From Phyllobacterium sp. 21LDTY02-6 (GTDB lineage: Bacteria > Pseudomonadota > Alphaproteobacteria > Rhizobiales > Rhizobiaceae), in the NCBI RefSeq assembly GCF_023554255.2, contig NZ_JAMJWD020000004.1:434001-498000 (forward strand): a DNA stretch of 64,000 nucleotides, read 5' to 3'. Below are positions 46,151-55,313 of the stretch, one piece after another (position 1 is the first letter of the stretch; every line of letters begins with the position of its first letter). The position numbers and the translations under genes were made by a program. The notes beneath the pieces are model-generated. The model did not search any database and was not told where the DNA came from. It saw only the letters and a program-made list of their open reading frames with translations.

Positions 46151-46240
46151 CTCATCGCTCCCAGAGAAAGTGGAGCGACCACTATCCGTCATCATTTAGA
46201 ACAAATCAAGAACAAACAGTCTCGATCGTTGCGCTCGTCC

Positions 46241-46675
46241 TCAGGTTTTTTGCGGCGTCGCGGGCGATTGCGGCTCGGTCTTGTCCTCGTCCAGCTCCTT
46301 GGCGAGCCCCATGAAACGGCGCATGAAACGCTCCATATAGCTGAGGCCCTTTTCGAAGTCCTCCTCGGTCGGAAGCGCGTCCCGCACGGCGGGCGGCAGC
46401 TTGCCGATGCCGGCGACGGTTTCCTCCAGCTTCGCCACCCGCGCCTTCAGGTCGGCGATGTCGTCCTCGTAGAGCGTGCGTTCGTCGGCGGCGACCTTGC
46501 AGACGAGCTGGTTCAGCTTTTCGTGGCAGATCGACATTTCGCCGGTACGGTTGTTCATCCGGACATAGCCTTCGGCGGTCTTTTCGAGCGTATAATTCGC
46601 CGTTTCCTCGGCCGCGGCCGGGCCGGCGAGAAGCATGGCGGCAAGCATGACCGGTACTGCGTTTGATCTTGGCAT
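46241..46675 (-). CDS. Periplasmic protein of unknown function with coiled-coil segment
   Basis: A 144-residue product with a signal peptide (MPRSNAVPVMLAAMLLAGPA, cleavage near AAA-E). The mature part holds a Cys pair (MSICHEKLNQLVCKV), a predicted coiled coil (LYEDDIADLKARVAKLEETV) and an acidic tail rich in Met/Arg (SYMERFMRRFMGLAKELDED). GGAGG lies before the ATG at 46675. I recall similar proteins across Hyphomicrobiales but no function. It could act as a small envelope structural or assembly factor; this is not shown by the sequence. Confidence 0.75.
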   Translation of the reverse strand: MPRSNAVPVMLAAMLLAGPAAAEETANYTLEKTAEGYVRMNNRTGEMSICHEKLNQLVCKVAADERTLYEDDIADLKARVAKLEETVAGIGKLPPAVRDALPTEEDFEKGLSYMERFMRRFMGLAKELDEDKTEPQSPATPQKT

Positions 46676-46806
46676 TTCAGGCCTCCAGCGTTCGATACGG
46701 GTCATCATCGCCGTACAATACGCCAAAAATCCGAAACCTTCATGAATTCTGTGACCGGCGCGTCTGCGCTCTTTGCGAAAGCCGTATTTAGCGCTAGTAA
46801 GCGCGC

Positions 46807-47151
46807 ATGTCGCAACTCATCTACAAGATCGCACCGCGAGCGCTCTGGCACGCTGCCGAAGCCAAGGGCGTTTTCGACGGCGCGCCCGTCGACCTGGCCG
46901 ATGGCTATATCCATTTCTCCACCGCCGGGCAGTTGCACGAGACCGCCGCCAAACATTTTGCCGGGCAGGACGATCTCCTGCTCATCGCCGTCGATGCCGC
47001 CGCTCTCGGCGACAGCCTGCGCTTCGAGCCGTCGCGCGGCGGCGCGCTGTTTCCCCATCTCTATGCGGCGCTGCCCGTCAATGCCGCGGCCTGGGTCAGG
47101 CCCCTGCCACTCGGCGGCGACGGCAGGCACATCTTTCCGGATCTCAGCTAA
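46807..47151 (+). CDS. DUF952 family protein
   Basis: A 114-residue protein matching DUF952: LIYKIAPRALWHAAEAKGVF, ADGYIHFSTAGQLHETAAKH and RGGALFPHLYAALPVNAAAW. The fold resembles ADP-ribosyltransferase-like domains, but function is unknown. Its stop overlaps the pyrD start in TAATG, a common coupling in Hyphomicrobiales, so DUF952 and pyrD form one operon. Confidence 0.92.
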   Translation: MSQLIYKIAPRALWHAAEAKGVFDGAPVDLADGYIHFSTAGQLHETAAKHFAGQDDLLLIAVDAAALGDSLRFEPSRGGALFPHLYAALPVNAAAWVRPLPLGGDGRHIFPDLS

Positions 47152-48239
47152 TGGCCAGTCTGTTCCAATCCATCGGGCAAAGGACCCTGTTCTCCCTCGA
47201 GCCGGAGCGGGCGCATGGCCTGTCGATCATGGCCTTGCGTTCCGGCATCGTGCCCGCCTGTGCGACACCGGGCGATCCCGCGCTTCGGATCAATGTCGCC
47301 GGGCTCGATTTTCCCAATCCGCTCGGCATGGCGGCCGGCTACGACAAGAATGCGGAAGTGCCGGACGCCCTGTTGAAGCTCGGTTTCGGCTTTGCCGAAG
47401 TCGGCACCCTGACGCCGCTGCGGCAATCCGGGAACCCCAAGCCGAGAATATTCCGGCTGGTACAGGATCGCGCCGTCATCAACCGTCTCGGCTTCAACAA
47501 TGAGGGCCACGAAGCCGCGTTCCGCCGGTTGTCGGAGCGTAGCGGCAAACGCGGCATCATCGGCGTCAATATCGGCGCCAACAAGGATTCGCCCGACCGC
47601 ATCGCCGATTATGTCGCCGGCATAAGGCGCTTCGCCGGCGTCGCCAGCTATTTCGCCGTGAACATCTCTTCCCCCAATACGCCGGGCCTGCGCGACCTGC
47701 AGACGCGCGACAGCCTGAAGGAACTGCTCGGCCGCGTGCTCGCCGAGCGCGACCGGCAGCAGGGGTCGAAGCGGCCGGTATTCCTGAAGATAGCGCCCGA
47801 CCTGCCCGAAGCGAGCCTGGACGATATCGCCGCCGAACTCGCGCTTCACCCGCTCGACGGCCTCGTCGTTTCCAATACCACCCTCTCCCGCAGCGGCCTG
47901 ATCAACCAGCTGGAACAGCGCGAGACAGGCGGTCTTTCGGGCGCGCCGCTGTTCGAACGTTCGACCATCGTCCTGGCGAAGATGCGCCAGCGCGTCGGCG
48001 CCGACCTGCCGATCATCGGCGTCGGCGGCATTGACAGCGCCGAGACCGCCCTTGCCAAGATCCGCGCCGGCGCCGATCTGGTTCAGCTCTATACGGGGAT
48101 GATCTACAAGGGCCCCGGCATAGCGGCCGAGATCGTCAAGGGCCTTTCCAAGCAGATGAAGCGGGAGGCCGTCGCCAACATATCCGGCCTGCGCGATCTC
48201 GACACGGCCGATTGGGCGGCCCGGCCGCTGCTGGCCTAG
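47151..48239 (+). CDS. pyrD: Dihydroorotate dehydrogenase, class 2 (quinone-dependent)
   Basis: Fourth step of pyrimidine synthesis, passing electrons to membrane quinone. The 362-residue product has the class 2 N-terminal helix, then FPNPLGMAAGYDKNAEVPDA, GFAEVGTLTPLRQSGNPKPR, GVNIGANKDSPD, the active-site NISSPNTPGLRDLQ, FLKIAPDL, and GVGGIDSAETALAKIRAGAD with the FMN phosphate site. The start is set by the one-base overlap with DUF952. Confidence 0.97.
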   Translation: MASLFQSIGQRTLFSLEPERAHGLSIMALRSGIVPACATPGDPALRINVAGLDFPNPLGMAAGYDKNAEVPDALLKLGFGFAEVGTLTPLRQSGNPKPRIFRLVQDRAVINRLGFNNEGHEAAFRRLSERSGKRGIIGVNIGANKDSPDRIADYVAGIRRFAGVASYFAVNISSPNTPGLRDLQTRDSLKELLGRVLAERDRQQGSKRPVFLKIAPDLPEASLDDIAAELALHPLDGLVVSNTTLSRSGLINQLEQRETGGLSGAPLFERSTIVLAKMRQRVGADLPIIGVGGIDSAETALAKIRAGADLVQLYTGMIYKGPGIAAEIVKGLSKQMKREAVANISGLRDLDTADWAARPLLA

Positions 48240-49597
48240 GCCGCGAACTGCGCCCGGGCGCGGGACGGCAGGATCGCCAGCAGCGATATGCCCCGCAGTC
48301 CGAGGAACAGGTGCAGGGCGAGCCAGAGCCCGTGATTGCCGAAATAGACCGGCAGCACCAGATAGGCCGCGAAATAGCCGGCCAGCGACAGCAGCATCAT
48401 GTTGCGCATGTCGCGCGACCAGGTGGCGCCGATGAAGACACCATCCATGTGGAAGGCCAGCAGCCCCATGACCGGCGCCAGCGCCGCCCAGGGCATATAG
48501 GTCGATGCCATTTCCTGCACCTCGGGCGATTTGATCAGGAACCTTATGATGCCGTCGCCGAAGGCGAGGAAGAACAGCGCCATCGCGCTGGCGAGCATCA
48601 GGCCCCACAGGAAGGAAAGCCGCACGCCGCGGTCGAATGCCGGGCGGTAATGGGCGCCGACCGCGCGGCCGGATATCTGCTCGGCGGCGGTGGTGACACC
48701 GTCGATGAGATAGCCCGAGACGAGGAGAAAATTCATGAGTACGGCATTCGCCGCCAGCGTCACCGCGCCTGCCGTGGTGCCGGCGCGGGTGAAATAGGCA
48801 TAGGCGATGAGCAGGAAGAACGAGCGCAGCATGATATCCCGGTTCACCGCGAACATCCGGCGCAGCTCATGCGGATCGAGGATCATCGCCAATGTCGGGT
48901 TCGGCTCGGCGCGGAACTGCCGATAGACGAGCACCAGTCCGACGACCAGCGCGATGCCTTCGCCGAGCACGGTACCCCAGGCGATGCCGGCGACGCCCCA
49001 GCCGGCCAGCAGCCCCAGCCCGATGGTCATGGCGATATTGATGCCATTGAGCAGGAATTGCAGATAGAGCCCCTGCATGGCCCGGCCCTGGCCGAGCAGC
49101 AGGCCGAGCACGGCATAATTGGCAAGCGCCATCGGCGACGACAGAAGGCGGATCGTGACATAGGTCGACATCGCCGCCGATACTGCCGGGTCCGGCTGCA
49201 TGAAGCGGTTCGTCGCCATCAGCACGAGCGGCGTCGCCAGGATGAAGACGATGCCGGCGATCAGGGCGATGCCGATGGAGCGCCAGAACACCGCCTGCTG
49301 CCCCACCTTGTCATGCATGCCCATGGCCTGGGCCACCAGGCCGGTAGTGCCGGCGCGCAGGAAATTCATCGTCGAGAACAGGAAGTCGAAGACCAGCGCA
49401 CCGATGGCGAGGCCGCCGAGCAGATGCGGATCACCCAGCTGGCCGACCACCGCCGTATCGACGAGGCCGAGCAGCGGCGTCGTCAACGATGCGAGCATGA
49501 CCGGAATGGTGATCGCCAGCATCAGCCGGTTCGTCACCTCGAAGGGCCGGACAATCTTCTGCTGCTGTGTCGGCGGAGTGTCGTTCATGAAGGGCAC
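48236..49597 (-). CDS. MATE family efflux transporter (DinF-like)
   Basis: A 453-residue protein with about 12 membrane helices. TPLLGLVDTAVVGQLGDPHL at the N-terminus and PDPAVSAAMSTYVTIRLLSS further on are typical of the DinF branch of the MATE family, which exports drugs or metabolites with proton or sodium antiport. The substrate is not predictable. It overlaps the end of pyrD by four bases. Confidence 0.94.
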   Translation of the reverse strand: MPFMNDTPPTQQQKIVRPFEVTNRLMLAITIPVMLASLTTPLLGLVDTAVVGQLGDPHLLGGLAIGALVFDFLFSTMNFLRAGTTGLVAQAMGMHDKVGQQAVFWRSIGIALIAGIVFILATPLVLMATNRFMQPDPAVSAAMSTYVTIRLLSSPMALANYAVLGLLLGQGRAMQGLYLQFLLNGINIAMTIGLGLLAGWGVAGIAWGTVLGEGIALVVGLVLVYRQFRAEPNPTLAMILDPHELRRMFAVNRDIMLRSFFLLIAYAYFTRAGTTAGAVTLAANAVLMNFLLVSGYLIDGVTTAAEQISGRAVGAHYRPAFDRGVRLSFLWGLMLASAMALFFLAFGDGIIRFLIKSPEVQEMASTYMPWAALAPVMGLLAFHMDGVFIGATWSRDMRNMMLLSLAGYFAAYLVLPVYFGNHGLWLALHLFLGLRGISLLAILPSRARAQFAA

Positions 49598-49667
49598 CGG
49601 AGGTTGCGGCGGGTTGTGCCGTTACCCCTCTCTATGCCATTGCCGGCGTCCGCTTGCCAGTGGCAAA

Positions 49668-50165
49668 TCAGCGCCCGAGCACGAGTGCCCAGTAACGTTC
49701 GCTGCTGCCATTCGCGGCTTCAGCATAGGCGAGGCCATAATGCCTGAACCGCGGGTCGAGCATGTTGCGCCGATGCGGCGGCGAAGCCATCCACATGGCG
49801 AACAGGCGGTCGATACCCATCCTGCCCATCGCGATGTTCTCGGCCGCCGCGCCATCGATGCCATTGCCGCCGACGCGCGTGGCGAAATCCCTGCCCCAAC
49901 CGGTGGTATGGGTCATCCGGCCCCGGCTCGCCATGTAAATGGCCTGCTGCAGGGCGGCCTGCTCGAGCCTGCTGTCGGGCGACATGGATTCGAGCCCGTT
50001 GCCGGAGCGCACCGCCGCCATCGCGCCGCTGGCGGAACCGGACACGCCGGCGCTGGCGCCCGGCCCCCTGCCTGCCGACTGGCAGGCGGCAAGCGGCAGC
50101 AGCAAAGCGAGCAGCGCCCAGTGAAGATGCCTGCGCGGGCGCAGGACCGAATGAATGGCTGGCAT
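49668..50165 (-). CDS. CAP domain (SCP/PR1-like) lipoprotein
   Basis: A 165-residue product with a lipobox (LPLAAC) at the end of the signal sequence, then a CAP superfamily domain: SRLEQAALQQAIYMASRGRM, GAAAENIAMGRMG, FAMWMASPPHRRNMLDPRFR, HYGLAYAEAANGSSERYWAL. The ATG at 50165 has GAGG upstream. Bacterial CAP proteins have been linked to envelope or spore functions, but the activity is unknown. It is single, with the next gene (DUF6460) 53 bases upstream on the same strand. Confidence 0.87.
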   Translation of the reverse strand: MPAIHSVLRPRRHLHWALLALLLPLAACQSAGRGPGASAGVSGSASGAMAAVRSGNGLESMSPDSRLEQAALQQAIYMASRGRMTHTTGWGRDFATRVGGNGIDGAAAENIAMGRMGIDRLFAMWMASPPHRRNMLDPRFRHYGLAYAEAANGSSERYWALVLGR

Positions 50166-50218
50166 GGATGACCTCGTGATAAGTTCACCCGTGCCTAGAG
50201 ACGAATTGTGCCAAAAAT

Positions 50219-50485
50219 TCAGCGGCGATAGTTCAACAATCTCAAGATGATGAAGCACGGCACCACGACGGCGGCGCCGAGCAGCAGGTAAGACGCGAAG
50301 CTCTCGATCGCGCCGAAGCCGAGATTCCAGATGCGGCGTATGAAGCGCTCGACGCCATAGACGATGTCCATCGGCGACCAGTCGAACGCGTTCATGACGA
50401 CGCCGACGACCAGCGATACGACGATCAGCTTGAGCAACACCCGGCCGGGCGTATCCCCTAGAAAGCTGTTGGACCTGTCCGTCAT
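50219..50485 (-). CDS. DUF6460-like small membrane protein, 88 aa
   Basis: Product of 88 residues with two hydrophobic segments: VLLKLIVVSLVVGVVMNAF and YLLLGAAVVVPCFIILRLL around FIRRIWNLGFGAIESFASYL. It resembles DUF6460 proteins of Hyphomicrobiales (recalled, not searched). The ATG at 50485 fits the family length. Function is unknown; it may be co-transcribed with the CAP lipoprotein gene downstream. Confidence 0.78.
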   Translation of the reverse strand: MTDRSNSFLGDTPGRVLLKLIVVSLVVGVVMNAFDWSPMDIVYGVERFIRRIWNLGFGAIESFASYLLLGAAVVVPCFIILRLLNYRR

Positions 50486-50678
50486 CGATTTCTCCAAGCT
50501 GCGTGCTGCGACCATGGCTGATGTAAAGCATATTGCCATGAATTCAAGCTGTCCTGCCCGGTTGGCGCTCCAGACCCTGCACTCGGCCGTGCTGGCGATC
50601 CATAGGATTCATTAGGCGCCGGCGCTTTGTTTGCACGGTGGATGGCCGTATAATGGCGCAAGATCGGGGGCGCGTTCC

Positions 50679-51209
50679 ATGACTACCATTGCCAATGTCT
50701 CATGCTGGGCGGCCGCCCTTGGCGTTGCGGCCATGCTCGCTTCGCCCGCCCGCGCCCAGTCGTCGCCGGGTTCGGGTTGCACGCTCCATCCGGTCGGCGG
50801 CACGGCGCGGCATGTCCTGCAATGCCGCGGCGGCCTGAAGATCACCGCCGAGGCCAATGCGCGCTACAGCCTGATCGACAGCAACCGCGATGGCAGCGTC
50901 GACAAGGTGCGCCTGCAGGACAAGGCGATTCTCATCGATGCACCCGCCTCCCCTCAAGGCTTCGAGGTGATCACGCCCCAGGCCATCGCCGCCGTGCGCG
51001 GCACGCGCTGGGCCGTGGATGCGAGCGCGGCAGGCACAGCCGTCTTCGTCGCAAGGGGCGCCGTGGATGTGAGGCGCCGCGCCGCTGGCGAGCCGGTCGT
51101 GCTCGGCCCGGGCCAGGGCGTCGACGTCGATGCGGGGTCTGCCGCCCTGGTGGTGAAGCGGTGGCCGGCAAAGCGGGTCGCCGCCCTCATGGCCCGGCTC
51201 GGCCAATAG
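50679..51209 (+). CDS. FecR-domain periplasmic protein
   Basis: A 176-residue product with a signal peptide (cleavage after SPARA) and a FecR domain: GGLKITAEANARYSLIDSNR, DGSVDKVRLQDKAILIDAPA, FEVITPQAIAAVRGTRWAVD, FVARGAVDVRRRAAGEPVVL, GPGQGVDVDAGSAAL. It ends four bases before a CHASE2-adenylate cyclase gene, so they form an operon. FecR/CHASE2-cyclase pairs recur in alphaproteobacteria; the periplasmic FecR protein probably feeds a signal to the CHASE2 sensor. Confidence 0.9.
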   Translation: MTTIANVSCWAAALGVAAMLASPARAQSSPGSGCTLHPVGGTARHVLQCRGGLKITAEANARYSLIDSNRDGSVDKVRLQDKAILIDAPASPQGFEVITPQAIAAVRGTRWAVDASAAGTAVFVARGAVDVRRRAAGEPVVLGPGQGVDVDAGSAALVVKRWPAKRVAALMARLGQ

Positions 51210-51212
51210 GAC

Positions 51213-53066
51213 ATGAGGTACCGCAGCGCCCTGATGCTGGCGGCGCTGACGCTTACCCTCGTTTGGGGCGCCGGGCTTGGCGCCGCCCACATGCGCAGCA
51301 ATCTCTGGTTCCTGGAGCGCGTCGAGGCGACGCTGACGGACCTGCGCATTCTCCTGCGCGGCAGCCGGCCCGCCCCCGATGCGCTGACCATCGTCGCCAT
51401 TGACGATCAGACGGTGCAGCGGACCGGCAGCTATCCGCTGGCGCGCGCCAGGATCGCCGAGCTGATCGACGCCATCGGCCGGGCGCGGCCGAATATCATC
51501 GCCGTGGACATGCTGTTCCTCGAGGCCGGGGCGGCGGAAGGCGATGCCGCGCTCGCCGCCGCCCTTGCGCGCACGCCATCCATCATAGCGGGAGCCGCCG
51601 TGTTCCAGCGGAGCAGCCAGCGCGCCGGCGCCGGCGGAGCCCTCCTCGACCGCATCCCCGACGCCGAGAGCTTCCTGCTGCCCCTGCCGCGCTTCAGCGA
51701 GGCGGCACAGGTCGGCATCGTCAATGTCGGCACGGACCAATCCGGCACGCCGCGCGAAATCCCGATGATATTCCGCAGCGGCAGCGACATACGCGCCGCC
51801 TTCCCCCTGCAGGCCGCGGCGCTCTCCCTCGGCGTCGAGCCGGTCTTCGGGGCGGACGGCATCGAGCTCGGCGGCAGGCATGTCGCGACCGATAGCGGCC
51901 AGGCGCTGCCGCTGGCATTCCATGGCCCGCGCGGCACGATAAGGACGATCAGCGCCGCTGCCATTCTCGACGGCAGCTTCGATCCCGCCGATATTTCCGG
52001 CAAGGTCGTGGTCCTCGGCACCACCGTGACCGGCGGCGGCGACGTCTTCCCGACGCCGTTCGACCAGGTCCTGCCCGGCGTCGAAGTCATCGCCACCGCC
52101 ATCGGCCATCTGGTTGCCGATGGCGGCATCACCCGCAACCGGTTCACGCATCGCATCGACGCCGCGACCGCCATCCTCCTGCCGATGCTGCTGGTCACCA
52201 TATTGGCGTTCTGGCCAAACGCGCCGGGCCTCGCGGCGATGGGCGCCGTGCTCGTCTGCTGGTTGGCGCTCAATGCCCTGCTGTTCTCCAACGGCCTGTG
52301 GCTGAGCATATCGCTGCCGCTGACCGCCATCGGCCCGCCAGTGCTGATATTCGGCGCGCTGCAACTGCTCCTGAACCGGCGGCGGGCGCAGCATTTCGCC
52401 AGCCAGAGCCGCATGTTGCAGGCCATCCAGGCGCCCGGCCTCGGCAAATGGCTGGCGCGCCATCCGGATTTTCTGGCTTTGCCGGTGCGCCAGGATGCGG
52501 CGGTGATCTTCATCGACCTGTCGGGCTTCACCGGCCTCAGCGAAATCCTCGGCCCCAATTCGACGCGCGACCTGCTCAACGGCTTCTACCAGATGGTGGA
52601 CGAGGAAGTGGCGGCGAGCGGCGGCAGCATCATCAGCTTCATGGGCGATGGCGCCATGATCCTGTTCGGCCTGCCGGCGCCGAAGCCGGACGATGCGCAG
52701 CGCGCCCTCGGCTGTGCCGTCAGTCTCTGCGGCCGCACCGGGCAATGGCTGGCGACGCTGCCCTCCTCGACCAGCGAGCGCATCGGCTACAAGGTCGGCG
52801 CGCATTTCGGCACGGTCGTCGCCTCGCGCCTTGGCGGCGGCGAGCGCCAGCAGATCACCGCGACCGGAGATACGGTCAACATCGCCAGCAGGCTCATGGA
52901 GATCGCCAAGGCCAACCGCGCCGAACTGGCGCTCAGCAGCGAAATCCTGCATGTGGCGGGTCCGGACAATGCCGCCTCGGCGCGCGGCACGCTGACCGGC
53001 CCGCTCGAAGCCGAGATCAGGGGCAGGTCCGGGGCCGTGACGATCTGGCTATGGCGCGGCGGATGA
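51213..53066 (+). CDS. CHASE2-domain adenylate/guanylate cyclase
   Basis: A 617-residue membrane protein. One N-terminal helix (about 5-25) is followed by the periplasmic CHASE2 domain (about 30-310, with LTIVAIDDQTVQRTGSYPLA and DMLFLEAGAAEGDAAL), then three helices (about 316-386) and a cytosolic class III cyclase domain. The metal-binding Asp435 (FIDLSGFTGLSE) and Asp479 (FMGDGAMILFG) are present, as are Asn556 and Arg560 (GDTVNIASRL) for transition-state binding. It should make cAMP, though purine specificity is not certain. It is co-transcribed with the FecR gene. Confidence 0.94.
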   Translation: MRYRSALMLAALTLTLVWGAGLGAAHMRSNLWFLERVEATLTDLRILLRGSRPAPDALTIVAIDDQTVQRTGSYPLARARIAELIDAIGRARPNIIAVDMLFLEAGAAEGDAALAAALARTPSIIAGAAVFQRSSQRAGAGGALLDRIPDAESFLLPLPRFSEAAQVGIVNVGTDQSGTPREIPMIFRSGSDIRAAFPLQAAALSLGVEPVFGADGIELGGRHVATDSGQALPLAFHGPRGTIRTISAAAILDGSFDPADISGKVVVLGTTVTGGGDVFPTPFDQVLPGVEVIATAIGHLVADGGITRNRFTHRIDAATAILLPMLLVTILAFWPNAPGLAAMGAVLVCWLALNALLFSNGLWLSISLPLTAIGPPVLIFGALQLLLNRRRAQHFASQSRMLQAIQAPGLGKWLARHPDFLALPVRQDAAVIFIDLSGFTGLSEILGPNSTRDLLNGFYQMVDEEVAASGGSIISFMGDGAMILFGLPAPKPDDAQRALGCAVSLCGRTGQWLATLPSSTSERIGYKVGAHFGTVVASRLGGGERQQITATGDTVNIASRLMEIAKANRAELALSSEILHVAGPDNAASARGTLTGPLEAEIRGRSGAVTIWLWRGG

Positions 53067-53094
53067 GGGGGCGGATCGCATCAGTGTACCGCGT

Positions 53095-53234
53095 GCTTCG
53101 ACAGGCTCAGCATGAGGGAAATTGGTTTGATTGCAGGAAAGTTGGGAGCTTAGAAAGGTCTCCGAACTGCCGCCCTGCCAAACACCCACTTCCTCATCCT
53201 GAGCCTGTCGAAGGACGCATTTCATCGATGCAAC
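53095..53234. repeat. Palindromic repeat element, copy 1
   Basis: Terminal arms GCTTCGACAGGCTCAGCATG... (53095-53117) and its inverse CCTCATCCTGAGCCTGTCGA... (53192-53214) flank a core of about 74 bases. The reverse complement of the core aligns with the core of the copy at 63445-63570 (GTGGGTGTTTGGCAGGG at one side, TGCAATCAAA at the other). The right tip ACGCATTTCATCGATGCAAC (53215-53234) matches the right tip of that copy in the same orientation. It carries no gene. Confidence 0.85.
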
Positions 53235-53259
53235 CTCCCTGTTGGAAGTTGGGACAGAA

Positions 53260-53556
53260 CTAGGCGCGCATCGGCGCCGTGATTTCGTGGACGGCGCCAA
53301 TGACGATCAGGATGACGATATAGGCGGCGACGATCAGCCAGAGCGGCCAGGGCCGCGTCGATTTCTTCGCCAGGAGGCCGACGATCAGGCCGGGGACGAG
53401 CGCGAGGGCGACGAGCTGGCTTGCCGCCTCGGACGGCGTCTTGAAGCTCGGCAGCGTGACGCCGAAATAGAGCGCCGCGAGGGCGATCGCCAGCGCGATG
53501 GCTGAACAGACGAGCCCTTTGAGATAGGGGGATTGCGTGCGCTCGGTGCCGGTCAT
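53260..53556 (-). CDS. Small membrane protein of unknown function, 98 aa
   Basis: Product of 98 residues with three hydrophobic segments (GLVCSAIALAIALAALYFGV, LVALALVPGLIVGLLAK, LWLIVAAYIVILIVIGAV). No family is recognised. It lies eight bases downstream of apaG on the same strand, so it is likely co-transcribed with it. Confidence 0.72.
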   Translation of the reverse strand: MTGTERTQSPYLKGLVCSAIALAIALAALYFGVTLPSFKTPSEAASQLVALALVPGLIVGLLAKKSTRPWPLWLIVAAYIVILIVIGAVHEITAPMRA

Positions 53557-53564
53557 GGGGAAGC

Positions 53565-53957
53565 CTAGTTGATGGTGCGGGACTGGTCGGGAATATCCAG
53601 CGAAAAGGCCGGAATGTCGATATCGAAGCGGTCGCCGCCGACGCTTTGCATCGTATATCTGCCGACCATCATGCCCGAAGCGGTCTTCAGCGGGCAGCCG
53701 GACGAATATTGGAAGGAATCGCCCGGGTTCAGCACCGGCTGCTCGCCCACGACCCCCGGTCCGCGCACTTCCTCGACATTGCCATGCGCGTCGGTGATCT
53801 GCCAGTAGCGCGACCGCAATTGCACGGTCGCGTCGGATTCGTTGGAGATCGTTATCCGGTAGCCCCAGACATAATGGTTCGCCGCCGGGTCGGACTGATC
53901 CTCCAGGTAAAAGGGTTCGACAGTGACTTCGATCTCGCGTGTGATGGCTTTATACAT
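53565..53957 (-). CDS. apaG: ApaG (Co2+/Mg2+ efflux-associated) family protein
   Basis: A 130-residue protein with the ApaG/DUF525 fibronectin-like fold: [96 protein letters not shown]. ApaG mutants show altered cobalt/magnesium behaviour; the biochemical role is unsettled. The ATG at 53957 is the usual start. It lies 87 bases downstream of the metZ stop, on the same strand. Confidence 0.97.
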   Translation of the reverse strand: MYKAITREIEVTVEPFYLEDQSDPAANHYVWGYRITISNESDATVQLRSRYWQITDAHGNVEEVRGPGVVGEQPVLNPGDSFQYSSGCPLKTASGMMVGRYTMQSVGGDRFDIDIPAFSLDIPDQSRTIN

Positions 53958-54044
53958 ACCTGTCCCAGTGTATGTTCCTGATATCGCCAGCCACGCCGGC
54001 GGCGTCAACCGCTGCGATCTAAATCCTTTGTGATCGCCCTGCGT

Positions 54045-55232
54045 TCACGCCTTCAGCGCCATGTCGAGATCCTCGATCAGGTCGTCGGCATCCTCCAGGC
54101 CGACGGACAGCCGCAACAGCCCATCGGAAATGCCGAGCTCCGCCCGCGCCTCGTCCGACAGGTTCTTGTGGGTCGTGGTCGTCGGATGGGTGATGAGGCT
54201 CTTCGCATCGCCGAGATTGTTGGAGATCTGCACGATCTCGAGCGCGTTTTCAAAGCGGAACGCGCCCTTCTTGCCGCCCTTGACCTCGAAGGCGACAAGG
54301 GTCGAGCCGCCGCTCATCTGCCGGGCGATGATATCCGCCTGCGGATGGTCGGCGCGGCCGGGATAGACCACCTTGGAAATGCCCGGGTGATCGGCGAGGA
54401 AATCGGCGAGCCGCTGCGCCGTCTGGGTCTGCTGGCGCACGCGCACGGCGAGCGTTTCCAGCCCCTTCAGCATCACCCAGGAATTGAACGGGCTCAGCCC
54501 CGGGCCGGTATGGCGGAAATATTCGTGCAGGTTGGCGTCGATCCATTCCTTGTCGGAAAGGATCATGCCGCCGAGGCAGCGCCCCTGCCCGTCAATGTGC
54601 TTGGTGGTCGAGTAGACGACGATATGCGCGCCGAGCTCCAGCGGCTTCTGGAACAGCGGCGTGGCGAAGACATTGTCGACGATCAGCTTCGCGCCGACCG
54701 AATTCGCGACCTTGGCGACGGCAGTGATGTCGATTACTTCCAGCGTCGGATTGGTCGGGCTCTCGAGGAACAGCACCTTGGTGTTGGGGCGGATCGCATT
54801 CTCCCAGTTCTCGATCCTGGAACCATCGATCAGGGTGAACTCGACGCCATAGCGCGGCAGCAAGGTCTCGATGATGTAGCGACAGGAGCCGAACATCGCC
54901 CGCGCCGCCAGCACGTGGTCGCCAGCCTTGACCTGGCACAGGATCGCCGCTGCGACGGCCGCCATGCCGGAGGCGGTGGCGCGCGCATCTTCGGCGCCTT
55001 CCAGCGCACACATGCGCTTTTCGAACATGTCGGTCGTGGGGTTGGCATAGCGCGAATAGATGAAGCCCGGATCCTCGCCCTTGAAACGGGCCTCGGCGGA
55101 CTCGGCGTCGGGATAGACGAAACCCTGTGTCAGGAACAGCGATTCCGATGTCTCGCCAAAGCCTGAGCGAAGCGTGCCGGCATGGACGAGCTGGGTGGCG
55201 GGGCGGAAATTGCGGCTTTTCTTCTCGGTCAT
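54045..55232 (-). CDS. metZ: O-succinylhomoserine sulfhydrylase
   Basis: Makes homocysteine from O-succinylhomoserine (or O-acetyl-) and sulfide in methionine synthesis. The 395-residue product is a Cys/Met metabolism PLP enzyme: FIYSRYANPTTDMFEKRMCA, ATASGMAAVAAAILC, ESPTNPTLEVIDI, DNVFATPLFQKPLELGA and Lys211 in VYSTTKHIDGQG. The SAM-II riboswitch and terminator upstream show control by S-adenosylmethionine, which fits MetZ and argues against other family members. The ATG at 55232 follows the leader directly. Confidence 0.97.
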   Translation of the reverse strand: MTEKKSRNFRPATQLVHAGTLRSGFGETSESLFLTQGFVYPDAESAEARFKGEDPGFIYSRYANPTTDMFEKRMCALEGAEDARATASGMAAVAAAILCQVKAGDHVLAARAMFGSCRYIIETLLPRYGVEFTLIDGSRIENWENAIRPNTKVLFLESPTNPTLEVIDITAVAKVANSVGAKLIVDNVFATPLFQKPLELGAHIVVYSTTKHIDGQGRCLGGMILSDKEWIDANLHEYFRHTGPGLSPFNSWVMLKGLETLAVRVRQQTQTAQRLADFLADHPGISKVVYPGRADHPQADIIARQMSGGSTLVAFEVKGGKKGAFRFENALEIVQISNNLGDAKSLITHPTTTTHKNLSDEARAELGISDGLLRLSVGLEDADDLIEDLDMALKA

Positions 55233-55262
55233 CGTTTTCTCAATCTGCCTCGTGGAGGCAAT

Positions 55263-55298
55263 AAAAAACCGGCCTTGCGGGAATCGCAAAAAGGCCGG
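55263..55298 (-). terminator. Intrinsic terminator in the metZ leader
   Basis: On the minus strand CCGGCCTT (55298-55291) pairs with AAGGCCGG (55276-55269), with a short inner stem, followed by six T residues (55268-55263). It lies between the SAM-II aptamer and the metZ start. An alternative pairing of AGGCCCGG just upstream with CCGGCCT would disrupt this stem, as expected for an anti-terminator. Confidence 0.8.
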
Positions 55299-55313
55299 AC
55301 GTGACCGGGCCTC

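Noticed and set aside
51213-53066. Cyclase as a CBASS-type defence signal synthase
   Set aside because: It is a class III cyclase with a CHASE2 sensor; no CD-NTase motif and no effector gene are present.
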